Shown in pieces: positions 7,919 through 17,484 of a stretch of DNA of 64,000 nucleotides; position 1 is the first letter of the stretch; each line of letters opens with the position of its first letter. The notes beneath the pieces are model-generated. The model saw nothing but the letters and a program-made list of their open reading frames with translations, was not told the DNA's origin and searched no databases. A program made the translations under genes and the position numbers. The stretch comes from Aquiflexum gelatinilyticum (GTDB lineage Bacteria > Bacteroidota > Bacteroidia > Cytophagales > Cyclobacteriaceae). The stretch spans positions 248,001 through 312,000 of the forward strand of contig NZ_JANSUY010000003.1 in the NCBI RefSeq assembly GCF_024741135.1, in the 5' to 3' direction.

Positions 7919-10900
7919 TTGTTGGTTGGGCTTTTCTTTTTCATCAGGAGTCCTTGGGGACAAGATATCATTGTCCAAAAAGCTACCAAGTATGTTTCCA
8001 ATAAAACTGGTACAGCCGTCAGGATAGACAAGCTTTTCATCACTTTCGTAGGAAATATTTCCCTCAAGGGACTTTATCTGGAAGATTTGAAAGGAGATAC
8101 TTTGGTATATTCTAATCATCTGGAGACAGGCATTGAATTTCTGCCTTTGATCAGAAATGGAGAAATCAATATCTCAAAAATAGATTTGGATGGTTTGGTA
8201 GCCAATGTCAAAAGGGATTCTGTTTATCAGGATTTTAATTTTAGCTTTTTGGTGGATGCATTTGTCAGTCCGGTTGATAGTGCCAATTCTATCAGTGAGA
8301 CAGACAGTGTAGCACCTTTTCCAGAGCTCTCTTTTGGTCCCATTGACCTTAAAAATGTCAGTCTGCACTATGATGATCAGGTTTTGGGTATAGACCTAAT
8401 CGCAGGTTGGAAAGAAATCCGGATTGAGTCAGACAGATTCGATCTTAATAAAATGGATTTTGGGATTCAAAATGTACTGATCGACCAAGCAAACATCATT
8501 TACCTTCAGACCCATCCTTTTCCACCTTCGGAGGAGGTGGATACACTTTCTGTTTCCCCTTTGCCATTATTGGTTTTGGACATGGTTGAAATCCATAACA
8601 GCAAAATGGAATACACCTCAACACCTGATGGTATTTCTACAAGAATGAATATTGGGGATTTATTCCTATCCCTTCCCGAAGCCAATTTGGAGGAAAACAA
8701 AATCATGCTAAAATCCTTGGCTTTGTCTGATTCCAAGATTGACTTGAGGATAAATCCGGATGACATCGGTCAAAATGTAGCACCTAGCCAAGAATCGGCA
8801 GCTTTTTTATGGCCGGATTGGTGGGTGGAGGTTGGCTCTCTCAAGCTGGAAAATGACGAATTCAATTTTTATTCAGGAGGCGGTGTGGTCAAAAAGGGTG
8901 TTTTTAATCCTGAAGCAATCACTCTGTCAAAGTTAAACCTCCAAGCCCACAGCCTTTTTCTGAAAGATCAAAAAGCAAAAGCTGCCATAGATGATTTTTC
9001 CCTAATAGAAGGAAGTGGATTGGAACTACAAACACTAAAGGCCAAACTCGGGGCGGATGACAATAAAATCAACATAGAAGGCATCGATGTCCAAACAGGA
9101 AAATCCTTGCTGAAAGGTGATTTTTTGATTACCTATCAAAGTTTGGATGGATTTATCAATAATCCTGAGAAAGCAGGTTTTGATATCCAGTTTAAGCAAT
9201 TTGAAACGGATGCATCCGAAGCCCTCTTTTTTGTACCTGAATATAAAAATGATATCTATTTCAAGGAATTAACAAGGAACGGGCTAAAAGCCTCCGGGTC
9301 AATTTCAGGGAGTCTGGCAAGATTGAATATTCCTGCATTTGACTTGTCCTATGGGAAGCTTACCAAGTTAAAAATCAGATCAGCCGGGATAGTAAATGCA
9401 GTTGATTTTGAAAGAATGTCTGTTAATATCCCGGACTTTACTTTTGAAACCAAAGGTAGGGTAATTGAATCATTTTTGGAAGATGGGAGCTATCAGATTC
9501 CCGAAGACATCAAACTAACTGCTATGGCAATCGGTGGTTTTGAGGATTTCAAAACAGAAATATTACTGGAAACAAGTGAAGGGAATGTGTCTTTGGAAGG
9601 AACGGTCAATGGAGATGAAGTCTATTTTGTGAATTCTACATTGAATGTTCAAGAATTAGACCTTGGCAAAATCCTCGACCTTCCACAATTGGAGCCCATC
9701 AGTCTCGTCTCTCATCTAGAAGGGAGTGGCTCGGGATGGTATGATCTGGAAGGTTTGATGAAAGTTGATTTTGGCAATCTGGCTTGGGAGGATATTGACC
9801 TTTCTCAGCTTGGATTATCCCTTTCTGCCAAAGATACAGTGGCCACATTACAAGCTGTATTTTCAAAGGAAAATGTTGATTTTGACTTCAATGCCACTGC
9901 TAAAATAGATACGGTTTCACCTGAATTAAACTTCTTGTTGGATGTAAAAAAACTCAATACGCAAGCAATCGGGGCTACTAAGCAAGATATCGATACTAAC
10001 TTTAAGATTTCAGGCGAACTTTCAGGAAAACCGGAAAATATGACTGCCGGTATCGAGATCTTTGACAGTTTTTTTCATTTAGAAGGGAGAGATTTTCCTA
10101 TAGGACTGATAAAGGTGGATTCCCGTCTTTCAGATCAGCTGTCAGATTTGAAGGTTCAATCTGATTTTTTAAATGGTTTTTTTACAGTAAACAGTTCATT
10201 ATCAAATCTTTCTCTTTCCCTTGAGAATTACTTTAATAAGGTGATAGTGGGCCATTCGGAATTGGCTGATAGTGTAAATGTAGTTGCCAAGTCCGAATTC
10301 AAATTTCTCTCCACACCTTTTATTGACCAACTTCTGCTCTCGGATATTGACCAGATGGATACCCTTCTGTTAAAATTTGATTTTAATTCTGCTTCTCAAA
10401 AATTAAATACATTAGTTAGGTTGCCCCATTTGCTCTACCTAAATGCAGGCATCGATACATTCAGGCTGGATTTGGACGGAGATGCATCGACATTGAATTT
10501 TGATGCAAGTTTTGACAGGTTTTTTTATGATCCGGTAAACATGGGCCAAACAAGATTGCATGCAGACTTCCGGGATCAAAAAGTAAATTTTTCCTTTAAT
10601 TCAAAATACCAACAAGAAACTGTAATCAATTTTGCAGCCCAGGTTACCAATCTTGGGGATACTATCCAAGTCAGGGTTTTGCCTGAATCCCTTATTTTCA
10701 ATAAAGAGAATTGGGAGATTCCCTCCAATAACCTTGTGACTTATGCTCCAAAATCTTTGAATTTTCAAAACGTTGAATTCAGAATGGAGGAGCAGTATTT
10801 TGGGGTGAAAAATGATTTTCCCAACCTGGTAGAAGAACACCTCGGGATAGGTTTTCGAAACTTCGCCTTACATACCGTGTTTGGATTTCTCAATCCCGAA

Positions 10901-12886
10901 AATCCCATTGCTGAAGGGGTGGTGAATGGAGATTTTATTGCTGTAAATCCATTCCATGCTATAGGATTGGTTGCTGATCTGACCATCAGTGATTTTGAAT
11001 TGGCAGATATACCATTGGGGATTCTTGAATTAGAGGCAAAAGCCTTAAGTCTTCAAGAATACGACTTCAACCTTGCCCTGAAAGAAGGGAAAGTGGATTT
11101 GGATATTTTCGGATCAATTCTGGCGGATTCTTTAAATACAAGTCTTGATCTGGACCTGAAGCTCAATGCTCTGCAAATGTCATTTTTGGAAATTGTTTCT
11201 GACAGCGCTTTGAGGGAGGCAAAAGGTTTTATCACGGGAGATTTTAAAGTTACTGGATCAGTTAAGGAACCTGTTTATGAAGGGGCCATTGGTTTTAAAG
11301 ATGTTGGCTTTTTAGTAAGCCAACTGAATACTAGCTTCAATTTTCCTGACGAATTGATTAAACTGGACAATCAAGCGGTGTATTTCAACAACTTCACCAT
11401 CAAAGATGCTGAAGGAGACTCCTTTATCACCAATGGTAGGATCATTACTGAAAACATTGCTGATGTGGGCTTTGATTTAAAGCTCAAAACGCAGGGCTTT
11501 CAGGTAATGAATTCTACCAGAAAAGATAGCGATCTTTTTTTTGGTAAAGCCAATGTAGATCTTGATTTACAGATTGGCGGTACCTTTTCCCTTCCGATGA
11601 TCAATACGCAACTCAAAGTAAATGAAGGGACTGAAGTGACATTTATTGTGCCTGAGGACAGGCTTGACTTGGTAGAACGGACAGGTGTCGTGATTTTTGT
11701 AAACCATCAGGATCCCTATGACCTCATTTACCAAAGGGAAGGAGACCTTACCACGCAGGGCATCAAAGGGTATGATGTCAAAGCAAACCTCAGGATTGAC
11801 CCAAAAACGGTGTTTAACCTCATTGTCGATGAAAGGACCAATGATAACCTCAAAATCCAGGGAGAAGGTGATTTGAATATGATGATGAACCCTAACGGAG
11901 ACATTTCCATGTCAGGCAGGTACGTAGTAAGAAGCGGACATTATGAAATGAATCTCTTCAACCTGGTAAACAGGAGGTTTGAACTTGCCTCGGGAAGCAC
12001 GGTGGTATGGAGAGGGGATCCCTTGGACGCAACCCTTGACCTGACTGCCATCTATAATATCAGGACTTCTGCAGCCGAACTGATGCAGGCTCAACTCAGC
12101 GGGACTGACAATGATACCAAAAGCCAATTCAGACAGGTGCTTCCGTTTATGGTTTACCTCAAAATTGATGGGGAATTGATGAAACCTGAAATTTCATTTG
12201 AGCTTGATCTTGCCGAACAGGAGAGGGGCGCATTTGGCGGTAGTGTTTATGGAATGATCCAGCAGATCAACGAACAGGAAGATGAACTTACCAAGCAGGT
12301 ATTTTCATTGTTGGTACTTAACCAATTCTTCCCTGTGATGGGAAATGACGGATCGGGAGGTGGATCTGTTAACCTCGCCCGCACCTCTGTCAGTCAGGTG
12401 CTTTCAAGCCAGTTGAATGCCTTGTCGGGAAAGCTTTTCGGAGACACAGGGTTTTCATTGGATTTTGACCTAGATTCCTACACTGACTTCCAGACCGGAG
12501 CAGGCCAAGACCGCACCCAATTGAATGTGGCTGCCAAGCAATCACTACTTGACGACAGACTTGTCATCTCAGTGGGAGGTCAAGTGGATGTAGAAGGAGG
12601 AAATCAGGAAGTGAATCAGGCAGATGCACTTTTTGGAGATGTAAGTGTGGAGTACCTCCTAGATCAGCGAGGACAATGGCGGGCAAAAGCCTACCGCAAA
12701 AACCAATTTGAATCCGTCATTGATGGACAGTTGGTGGTCACCGGAATATCACTTATTTTCAATAAGGAATTCAACGCTTTTAAAGAACTTTGGAGAAGAA
12801 GTGTCTTAGATGGAGTGAAGAAAGAAGAAAATGTGGAGGTGTCTGAGGAAAAAGAGGAGGATAATAAAATGCCACAACATGAGTAA
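7919..12886 (+). CDS. tamB: TamB-like translocation/assembly module inner-membrane protein (start codon uncertain)
   Basis: A giant AsmA/TamB-superfamily protein, at least 1655 aa, made of beta-rich repeats that form a groove spanning the periplasm. It is anchored by one N-terminal helix in the inner membrane and ends in the conserved DUF490/TamB domain (about residues 1200-1600, including LNMMMNPNGDISMSGRYVV and FRQVLPFMVYLKIDGELMKPE). With the Omp85 partner encoded next it is expected to support outer-membrane protein insertion or lipid transport. The start is odd: TTG at 7919 is the first usable codon but falls inside the membrane helix. The frame is open upstream to a stop at 7829 and reads IKKFVRIFLKTLGITIAVILLLL before it, clearly part of the natural N-terminus, yet with no ATG/GTG/TTG. 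Stop overlaps the next gene by 8 bp. Confidence 0.88.
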   Translation: MLVGLFFFIRSPWGQDIIVQKATKYVSNKTGTAVRIDKLFITFVGNISLKGLYLEDLKGDTLVYSNHLETGIEFLPLIRNGEINISKIDLDGLVANVKRDSVYQDFNFSFLVDAFVSPVDSANSISETDSVAPFPELSFGPIDLKNVSLHYDDQVLGIDLIAGWKEIRIESDRFDLNKMDFGIQNVLIDQANIIYLQTHPFPPSEEVDTLSVSPLPLLVLDMVEIHNSKMEYTSTPDGISTRMNIGDLFLSLPEANLEENKIMLKSLALSDSKIDLRINPDDIGQNVAPSQESAAFLWPDWWVEVGSLKLENDEFNFYSGGGVVKKGVFNPEAITLSKLNLQAHSLFLKDQKAKAAIDDFSLIEGSGLELQTLKAKLGADDNKINIEGIDVQTGKSLLKGDFLITYQSLDGFINNPEKAGFDIQFKQFETDASEALFFVPEYKNDIYFKELTRNGLKASGSISGSLARLNIPAFDLSYGKLTKLKIRSAGIVNAVDFERMSVNIPDFTFETKGRVIESFLEDGSYQIPEDIKLTAMAIGGFEDFKTEILLETSEGNVSLEGTVNGDEVYFVNSTLNVQELDLGKILDLPQLEPISLVSHLEGSGSGWYDLEGLMKVDFGNLAWEDIDLSQLGLSLSAKDTVATLQAVFSKENVDFDFNATAKIDTVSPELNFLLDVKKLNTQAIGATKQDIDTNFKISGELSGKPENMTAGIEIFDSFFHLEGRDFPIGLIKVDSRLSDQLSDLKVQSDFLNGFFTVNSSLSNLSLSLENYFNKVIVGHSELADSVNVVAKSEFKFLSTPFIDQLLLSDIDQMDTLLLKFDFNSASQKLNTLVRLPHLLYLNAGIDTFRLDLDGDASTLNFDASFDRFFYDPVNMGQTRLHADFRDQKVNFSFNSKYQQETVINFAAQVTNLGDTIQVRVLPESLIFNKENWEIPSNNLVTYAPKSLNFQNVEFRMEEQYFGVKNDFPNLVEEHLGIGFRNFALHTVFGFLNPENPIAEGVVNGDFIAVNPFHAIGLVADLTISDFELADIPLGILELEAKALSLQEYDFNLALKEGKVDLDIFGSILADSLNTSLDLDLKLNALQMSFLEIVSDSALREAKGFITGDFKVTGSVKEPVYEGAIGFKDVGFLVSQLNTSFNFPDELIKLDNQAVYFNNFTIKDAEGDSFITNGRIITENIADVGFDLKLKTQGFQVMNSTRKDSDLFFGKANVDLDLQIGGTFSLPMINTQLKVNEGTEVTFIVPEDRLDLVERTGVVIFVNHQDPYDLIYQREGDLTTQGIKGYDVKANLRIDPKTVFNLIVDERTNDNLKIQGEGDLNMMMNPNGDISMSGRYVVRSGHYEMNLFNLVNRRFELASGSTVVWRGDPLDATLDLTAIYNIRTSAAELMQAQLSGTDNDTKSQFRQVLPFMVYLKIDGELMKPEISFELDLAEQERGAFGGSVYGMIQQINEQEDELTKQVFSLLVLNQFFPVMGNDGSGGGSVNLARTSVSQVLSSQLNALSGKLFGDTGFSLDFDLDSYTDFQTGAGQDRTQLNVAAKQSLLDDRLVISVGGQVDVEGGNQEVNQADALFGDVSVEYLLDQRGQWRAKAYRKNQFESVIDGQLVVTGISLIFNKEFNAFKELWRRSVLDGVKKEENVEVSEEKEEDNKMPQHE

Positions 12887-15173
12887 GCAGCCATCAATCA
12901 TATTGTCTATTTTTCTCCTGCTCAGCTTCTCCTGTGGGGTCAAAAAATTCATTCCCGAAGGTCAAAGGCTTTACACGGGACATGTCCTGAACCTTGAAGC
13001 TCCACTTACCAAATCCGAGAGATCCAACCTCCAAAGTGATCTCGATAACCTCGTCAAACCTGAACCTAATGCCAAAATTTTGGGAACAAGGTTTGGATTG
13101 TGGGCGCATTACAAAAGCAGCAAAGAAAAGCCCGGATTCATAAATAGATTTTTGGGAAAAAGATTTGGGGAGAAGCCGGTTTATCTCAGTGACGTGCAGC
13201 CTGAGCGAACCACGGGGATATTGATAAACAGGTTAGAGAATATGGGGTATTTTTTTGGTGAGCCAAAATATGAACTCATTGAAAATGGCAAATTCGTAAG
13301 GATAGAATATACTTTAAGTTTTGGAGAACCTTATCGCCTTGAAACCTATCAGCTTCTAGGAGATTCTTTGGAAGTCATTCAAGAAATAAAAACCTCGCTT
13401 GATAAGACCGATTTGGTCAAAGGAAGTAAACTGGACCTGGACAATTTAAAAAAGGAAAGGGAGAGAATAGATTTGGAACTCAAATCAAAGGGCTACTATA
13501 ATTTCAATGGGGATCTTTTGATTTTCGAAGCTGATACCAACCAATATGAGGACAGGAGATTTGACCTTTATTTGAGACTCAAAGGGAATACACCTGTCAA
13601 ATCCAAATTTCCCTACACGATTCAGGATATCAAAGTATTTCCAAACTATGCCATCAATGAAGATATCACGGATCCAGATACTGTAAATATCAATGGGATT
13701 GACATCATTCAATCTGAATTGGTTTTTAAGCCGGACTTACTGGCCAATTATATTCTGTTCAGGGAAGGTTCAAAGTTTGATCCGCAGATCTCCCGTCAAA
13801 CATCCAATAGGCTTTCTTCCATCGGAAATTTCAGGTATGTCAATATTTCATTTGAAGAAGCAGACAGTATCAGAGGTGAGGATGGAAACTATCCGCTAAA
13901 TGCCCGGATTTTACTTTCTCCTCTCAATCAAAGGTCGGTACGTGCAGAGGTTCAGGGAGTCACCAAGTCAAACAGTTTCGTGGGGCCTGCATTGCAGCTC
14001 AACTTCCAAAATAGGAACTTATTTAAAGGAGGCGAAATATTCAATCTGACAGCAAAGTTCGGATATGAAGTGCAATTGCAATCAGGAGACAGGCAAGCGC
14101 AGCAATCTATTGAGTTCGGATTGCAGGGTTCTTTGGTATTTCCGAGAGTTCTTTTCCCTGTCCCTGTTATGAACAGGTTCAAATTTGCGATTCCCAAAAC
14201 CAGGATTACTGCAGGAGTGGAATATCAGAACAGGACAGACTTATATCTTCTCAATTCCTACAATACTTCTTTTGGTTATTTCTGGAACATCAATAAATAC
14301 ACCTATCATGAGTTCAATCCTATCAGTGCAAGCATTGTCAACCTGATCAGAACCACTCCTGAATTTGATGAAATATTGGAATCCAATCCTTTTTTGCGAA
14401 GAAGTTTTGAACAACAGTTTATCCTAGGGATGAATTATACTTTCAATTACAATCAACTGGTGGATACCCATAGGAAAAATGCGATATTCTTTTCGACGAC
14501 AATAGACCTTGCAGGTAATTTTTTGAAGGGAATCAACACCCTGTTGGATACGGAAAATCCGGGATTTGTATTCGGACTGGAATATGCCCAATTCGTCAAA
14601 AATGAGATGGACATCAGATTTTACCACAAATTTTCAAAGGAAAGTATGATTGTCACCAGACTTTACGGTGGAGTCGGGGTTCCTTTGGGCAATTCGGTAT
14701 CCCTTCCTTTTGTGAAGCAGTTTTTCTCAGGAGGTCCCAGAAGTGTCAGGGCATTTAGAATAAGGTCATTGGGACCGGGTATATTTTTACCTGAAGACGC
14801 AAGTACAAGTGGGTTTTTTGACCAAGCAGGTGATATCCGGCTGGAAGGAAATGTGGAATTGAGGTTTCCACTTAACAAGTACCTAAAAGGAGCGGTATTT
14901 ACGGATGCGGGTAACATCTGGCTTTTCAATGAAAATGATGCCCTTCCCGGGGGTAAATTCTCCAGAAATTGGGCAAAAGAACTAGGTGTAGGGGCAGGCT
15001 TTGGACTCAGGATAGACATCAATCTTTTTGTATTGCGGTTTGACCTTGCTTTTCCTGTCCGCAAACCCTGGCTACCTGAAAACGACAGGTGGCTCGATAC
15101 CTTTAATGTATTGGATGCTGCATGGAGAAGGGAAAATATGGTGCTTAATTTTGCAATCGGTTATCCTTTCTAA
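12879..15173 (+). CDS. tamL: TamL-type lipidated Omp85 outer-membrane protein
   Basis: A 764-aa Omp85 (BamA/TamA) protein with POTRA-like domains in the N-terminal half and a 16-strand-type barrel in the C-terminal half. Unlike TamA it begins with a lipoprotein signal (IFLLLSFSC, Cys near residue 19), the hallmark of TamL described in Bacteroidota. The lid-lock loop motif is present as GGPRSVRAFRIRSLGPG (around base 14740), with VRAF where the Omp85 consensus is VRGF/Y. It ends in NFAIGYPF, a terminal-Phe beta-signal. The ATG at 12879 overlaps the tamB end by 8 bp, indicating translational coupling; a longer TTG/GTG-type start at 12831 inside tamB would destroy the lipobox. Confidence 0.88.
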   Translation: MSKQPSIILSIFLLLSFSCGVKKFIPEGQRLYTGHVLNLEAPLTKSERSNLQSDLDNLVKPEPNAKILGTRFGLWAHYKSSKEKPGFINRFLGKRFGEKPVYLSDVQPERTTGILINRLENMGYFFGEPKYELIENGKFVRIEYTLSFGEPYRLETYQLLGDSLEVIQEIKTSLDKTDLVKGSKLDLDNLKKERERIDLELKSKGYYNFNGDLLIFEADTNQYEDRRFDLYLRLKGNTPVKSKFPYTIQDIKVFPNYAINEDITDPDTVNINGIDIIQSELVFKPDLLANYILFREGSKFDPQISRQTSNRLSSIGNFRYVNISFEEADSIRGEDGNYPLNARILLSPLNQRSVRAEVQGVTKSNSFVGPALQLNFQNRNLFKGGEIFNLTAKFGYEVQLQSGDRQAQQSIEFGLQGSLVFPRVLFPVPVMNRFKFAIPKTRITAGVEYQNRTDLYLLNSYNTSFGYFWNINKYTYHEFNPISASIVNLIRTTPEFDEILESNPFLRRSFEQQFILGMNYTFNYNQLVDTHRKNAIFFSTTIDLAGNFLKGINTLLDTENPGFVFGLEYAQFVKNEMDIRFYHKFSKESMIVTRLYGGVGVPLGNSVSLPFVKQFFSGGPRSVRAFRIRSLGPGIFLPEDASTSGFFDQAGDIRLEGNVELRFPLNKYLKGAVFTDAGNIWLFNENDALPGGKFSRNWAKELGVGAGFGLRIDINLFVLRFDLAFPVRKPWLPENDRWLDTFNVLDAAWRRENMVLNFAIGYPF

Positions 15174-15179
15174 AATATA

Positions 15180-15327
15180 GATATATGCTTCGCGATATAA
15201 TTTGAAATATGCCTTCGGCGATATTTAATAGATATAAGCTACACGATATAAAGGGATATATGCCTTCGGTGATATTTAAAAGATATAAGCTTCGTGATAT
15301 AGGTTGATATAATGCCTTCGGCGATAT
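15180..15327. repeat. Three tandem 51-bp units of paired palindromes
   Basis: Three copies with an exact 51-bp spacing. Each unit has half A (GATATA-AGCTTCGTGATAT type, starting 15180, 15231, 15282) and half B (ATATGCCTTCGGCGATAT type, starting near 15204, 15255, 15306). Each half is a small inverted repeat around a TTCG-type loop, so RNA could form up to six short hairpins. It begins 7 bp after the tamL stop. No ORF on either strand here looks genuine. Confidence 0.85.
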
Positions 15328-15379
15328 AAATTTTCCAATCATCAAACCTATCCCTTTATTTTTAGCGTTTATTTTTAAA

Positions 15380-15432
15380 GAATTTATTTCAACTTTATTT
15401 CTATCTATTTCTACCTTATTTCATTTAATTTC
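15380..15432 (-). repeat. Short-period (10/11 bp) GAAATA repeat tract
   Basis: Read on the minus strand, five GAAAT(A/T) units start every 11, 10, 11 and 10 bp (TATTTC/ATTTC ends at 15390, 15401, 15411, 15422, 15432 on the plus strand). It lies just downstream of the stop of the minus-strand peptidase gene. Similar units occur at 23916-23965. Confidence 0.6.
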
Positions 15433-15446
15433 GATCAATTCCATTT

Positions 15447-16796
15447 TTACCTGGTAATCGGCTGAGGGAATACGGCCATACTTTCATGTCCATCTGCACC
15501 AACCGCCTGTACGGCAAAGAAATAATTGTCTTTCGAATAGGGGATTGTCAAAGTAGTTGATTCTGTATAAAATTTCTTTTCCCATGTTGCCGAATCTGTT
15601 TCCCTCATCAATACATAATAACCTTTGGCTTTTCCTTTAGCAGGAACTTCCCATCTAAGGGTGGAGGTGTTGCTAAGTTTCCTGACATCAATCCCGACAG
15701 TTTGCGGTTCGGAAGGTGCTGAAGCCATTGAATATAAAGATGCCAAGTTGATCCCTGTCACTTTTCTCATGTACTCAAAATCCACGAACTCGGGCAAATC
15801 ACCATATTGGATGCCATTTTCTATCCGGACATTTTCATGTTGGTGGTAATAGTTTTCATTCATTTCGCAGACCCTGATGGCTGTAAATCCTTCTCTTGCA
15901 AACGGTGTATGGTCTCCACCTCTGAGGAAACGGTCATTTCTGTAAACCAGTTTCACTTCCAGCTGATCGACATACCTTTCACCGACTTCTTTCATATACC
16001 TAGCAAGCTGACGTGATTTACTGTCGTTTTCTCCGTTGGTATACCGCCTGATGGCCGCCATCTGCTCAGTTTCTGCCGCAGGTACGCCCTCAGAAAAGAT
16101 CCTGACACGCGTATTGTCATTAATATTGGTTTCTGATGAATTGGAGTTTCCGATCATATCATTGTTGAGCATCGCCACAAGATTCCAGTTTTCCTTTTTT
16201 GCTTTTTCAGCAAGGTAGGCAGCTCCTTTGAGGCCTTGTTCTTCACCGGAAACAGCCACAAAAATGATAGTGGAAGGATAAGATTTTTGGGACATTATCC
16301 TTGCCAATTCGATGACTGCGGCCACACCCGATCCGTCGTCATTGGCTCCGGGAGCATCGATATTGGTGTTCATCACATCCAAAGCCCTGCTGTCCACATG
16401 GGCGGAAATGATAAAAACCCTGTTGTCATTTGGATCAGTACCTTTGAGAGTAGCCATCACATTTGCGGATTGGACATCAGCAGGGATTCTTCTGTTGTCA
16501 GCAGGTATGGTATAAGTATCAAGGAAAGCTGTCAGCCTGCCACCGGATGTAGCTTCGAAGGATTTGAAATGGTTGAGCACGTATTCTTGGGAAGCAGAGA
16601 TTCCATCTTTCGGATTGTTGGGACTAAGCGTATGGCGGGTTCGGAATCCGGCAAGGTCTCTGACATATTTTTCAAGATTGGTTGCGGATATCTCTTTGAC
16701 CATCTTTTCTATCTCGACATCACGGTGGATGATTTGAGTCTGTGCGTTTGCAAAATTAAAAGCAAAAAAAGCTGCTATGAGTAAAATTTTTTTCAT
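15447..16796 (-). CDS. Secreted M28 family metallopeptidase
   Basis: A 449-aa exported zinc aminopeptidase-like enzyme (family M28). It has a signal peptide (ending NFANAQ), a prodomain-like segment, then the catalytic domain with the expected two-zinc ligands in order: His in ISAHVDSR, Asp in GANDDGSGV, the Glu pair in SGEEQG, Asp in NNDMIG, and His in YHQHENVR. A C-terminal 90-residue beta domain (about 360-449, RWEVPAKGKAKGYYVLMRETD) resembles a fibronectin III fold. All ligands are intact, so the enzyme should be active, removing N-terminal residues from peptides in the periplasm or outside. Divergent from the DinB-like gene. Confidence 0.9.
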   Translation of the reverse strand: MKKILLIAAFFAFNFANAQTQIIHRDVEIEKMVKEISATNLEKYVRDLAGFRTRHTLSPNNPKDGISASQEYVLNHFKSFEATSGGRLTAFLDTYTIPADNRRIPADVQSANVMATLKGTDPNDNRVFIISAHVDSRALDVMNTNIDAPGANDDGSGVAAVIELARIMSQKSYPSTIIFVAVSGEEQGLKGAAYLAEKAKKENWNLVAMLNNDMIGNSNSSETNINDNTRVRIFSEGVPAAETEQMAAIRRYTNGENDSKSRQLARYMKEVGERYVDQLEVKLVYRNDRFLRGGDHTPFAREGFTAIRVCEMNENYYHQHENVRIENGIQYGDLPEFVDFEYMRKVTGINLASLYSMASAPSEPQTVGIDVRKLSNTSTLRWEVPAKGKAKGYYVLMRETDSATWEKKFYTESTTLTIPYSKDNYFFAVQAVGADGHESMAVFPQPITR

Positions 16797-16864
16797 AATG
16801 GGTAATGCTCAAGGTGAATGGGTTAAATTTACCTTTAGATACCTCAATTTTAAAACAGAATTAC

Positions 16865-17383
16865 ATGAACGAATTATTAGTACCCCGCGAAGGTGAATAC
16901 CAGTCATATTATACCGGATATGTGTCTTGGGTAAAAGGGAAGGATATTCCTGTTTTACTTTTGGAGCAAGTGACAGAGATCAGAAATTTTTATCAGGAAA
17001 TGGGAGAGGAAAAAAGCCTTTTGGCTTATGAGCCTGGAAAATGGACTGCCAAAGAGGTTTTGGGACATATTATAGATACGGATAGGATCATGGCATTCAG
17101 GGCTTTGTGCTTTGCAAGAGGCGAAAAAGCATCTCTTCCTGGTTTTGACCAAGACCAATATGTGGCAACTGCTGATTTTAACCTAATCCCGCTTTCGGCA
17201 TTGTTGGAAGATTTTGAATTGTCAAGAAAGGCATTGGTCTCACTTTTGAATTACCTGCCGGAATCTTCCTATTCCAATATCGGAAATGCCAATGGTTTTC
17301 AAGTTTCAGTCCGTGCGCTCTTTCATATTATTGCCGGTCATGCCCAACATCATCTGAATGTTTTGAGACAAAAATATGCCTGA
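16865..17383 (+). CDS. DinB/YfiT-like four-helix metal-binding protein
   Basis: A 172-aa DinB-superfamily protein, a four-helix bundle that binds a divalent metal through three histidines. The likely ligands are His in VLGHIIDTDRIMAFR (about residue 69) and the C-terminal HIIAGHAQHHLNVLR (about residues 157-170). Members act in thiol transfer or as hydrolases; the substrate here is unknown. The ATG at 16865 begins MNELLVPREGEY, typical for the family. A longer start at 16805 adds 20 residues that cross the short divergent promoter region and is less likely. Confidence 0.82.
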   Translation: MNELLVPREGEYQSYYTGYVSWVKGKDIPVLLLEQVTEIRNFYQEMGEEKSLLAYEPGKWTAKEVLGHIIDTDRIMAFRALCFARGEKASLPGFDQDQYVATADFNLIPLSALLEDFELSRKALVSLLNYLPESSYSNIGNANGFQVSVRALFHIIAGHAQHHLNVLRQKYA

Positions 17384-17484
17384 GTTACTGCCTCGAAAGT
17401 AAGGATAATGAAAATTTAACCTTAGAGATTGGGTAAAAATGATTAAGTTTGTAGAATTTATCCAATAAAAAAATTTTAAAAACT

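Noticed and set aside
15180-15327. CRISPR-like regular repeat
   Set aside because: The units are contiguous with no variable spacers and no cas genes nearby.
15145-15345. Minus-strand ORF with repeated peptide
   Set aside because: It is only the translation of the 51-bp repeat (51 is a multiple of 3, so the frame stays open); no start context or domain.
16236-16784. Long plus-strand ORF opposite the M28 peptidase gene
   Set aside because: Antisense shadow of a well-conserved gene; no recognisable domain.
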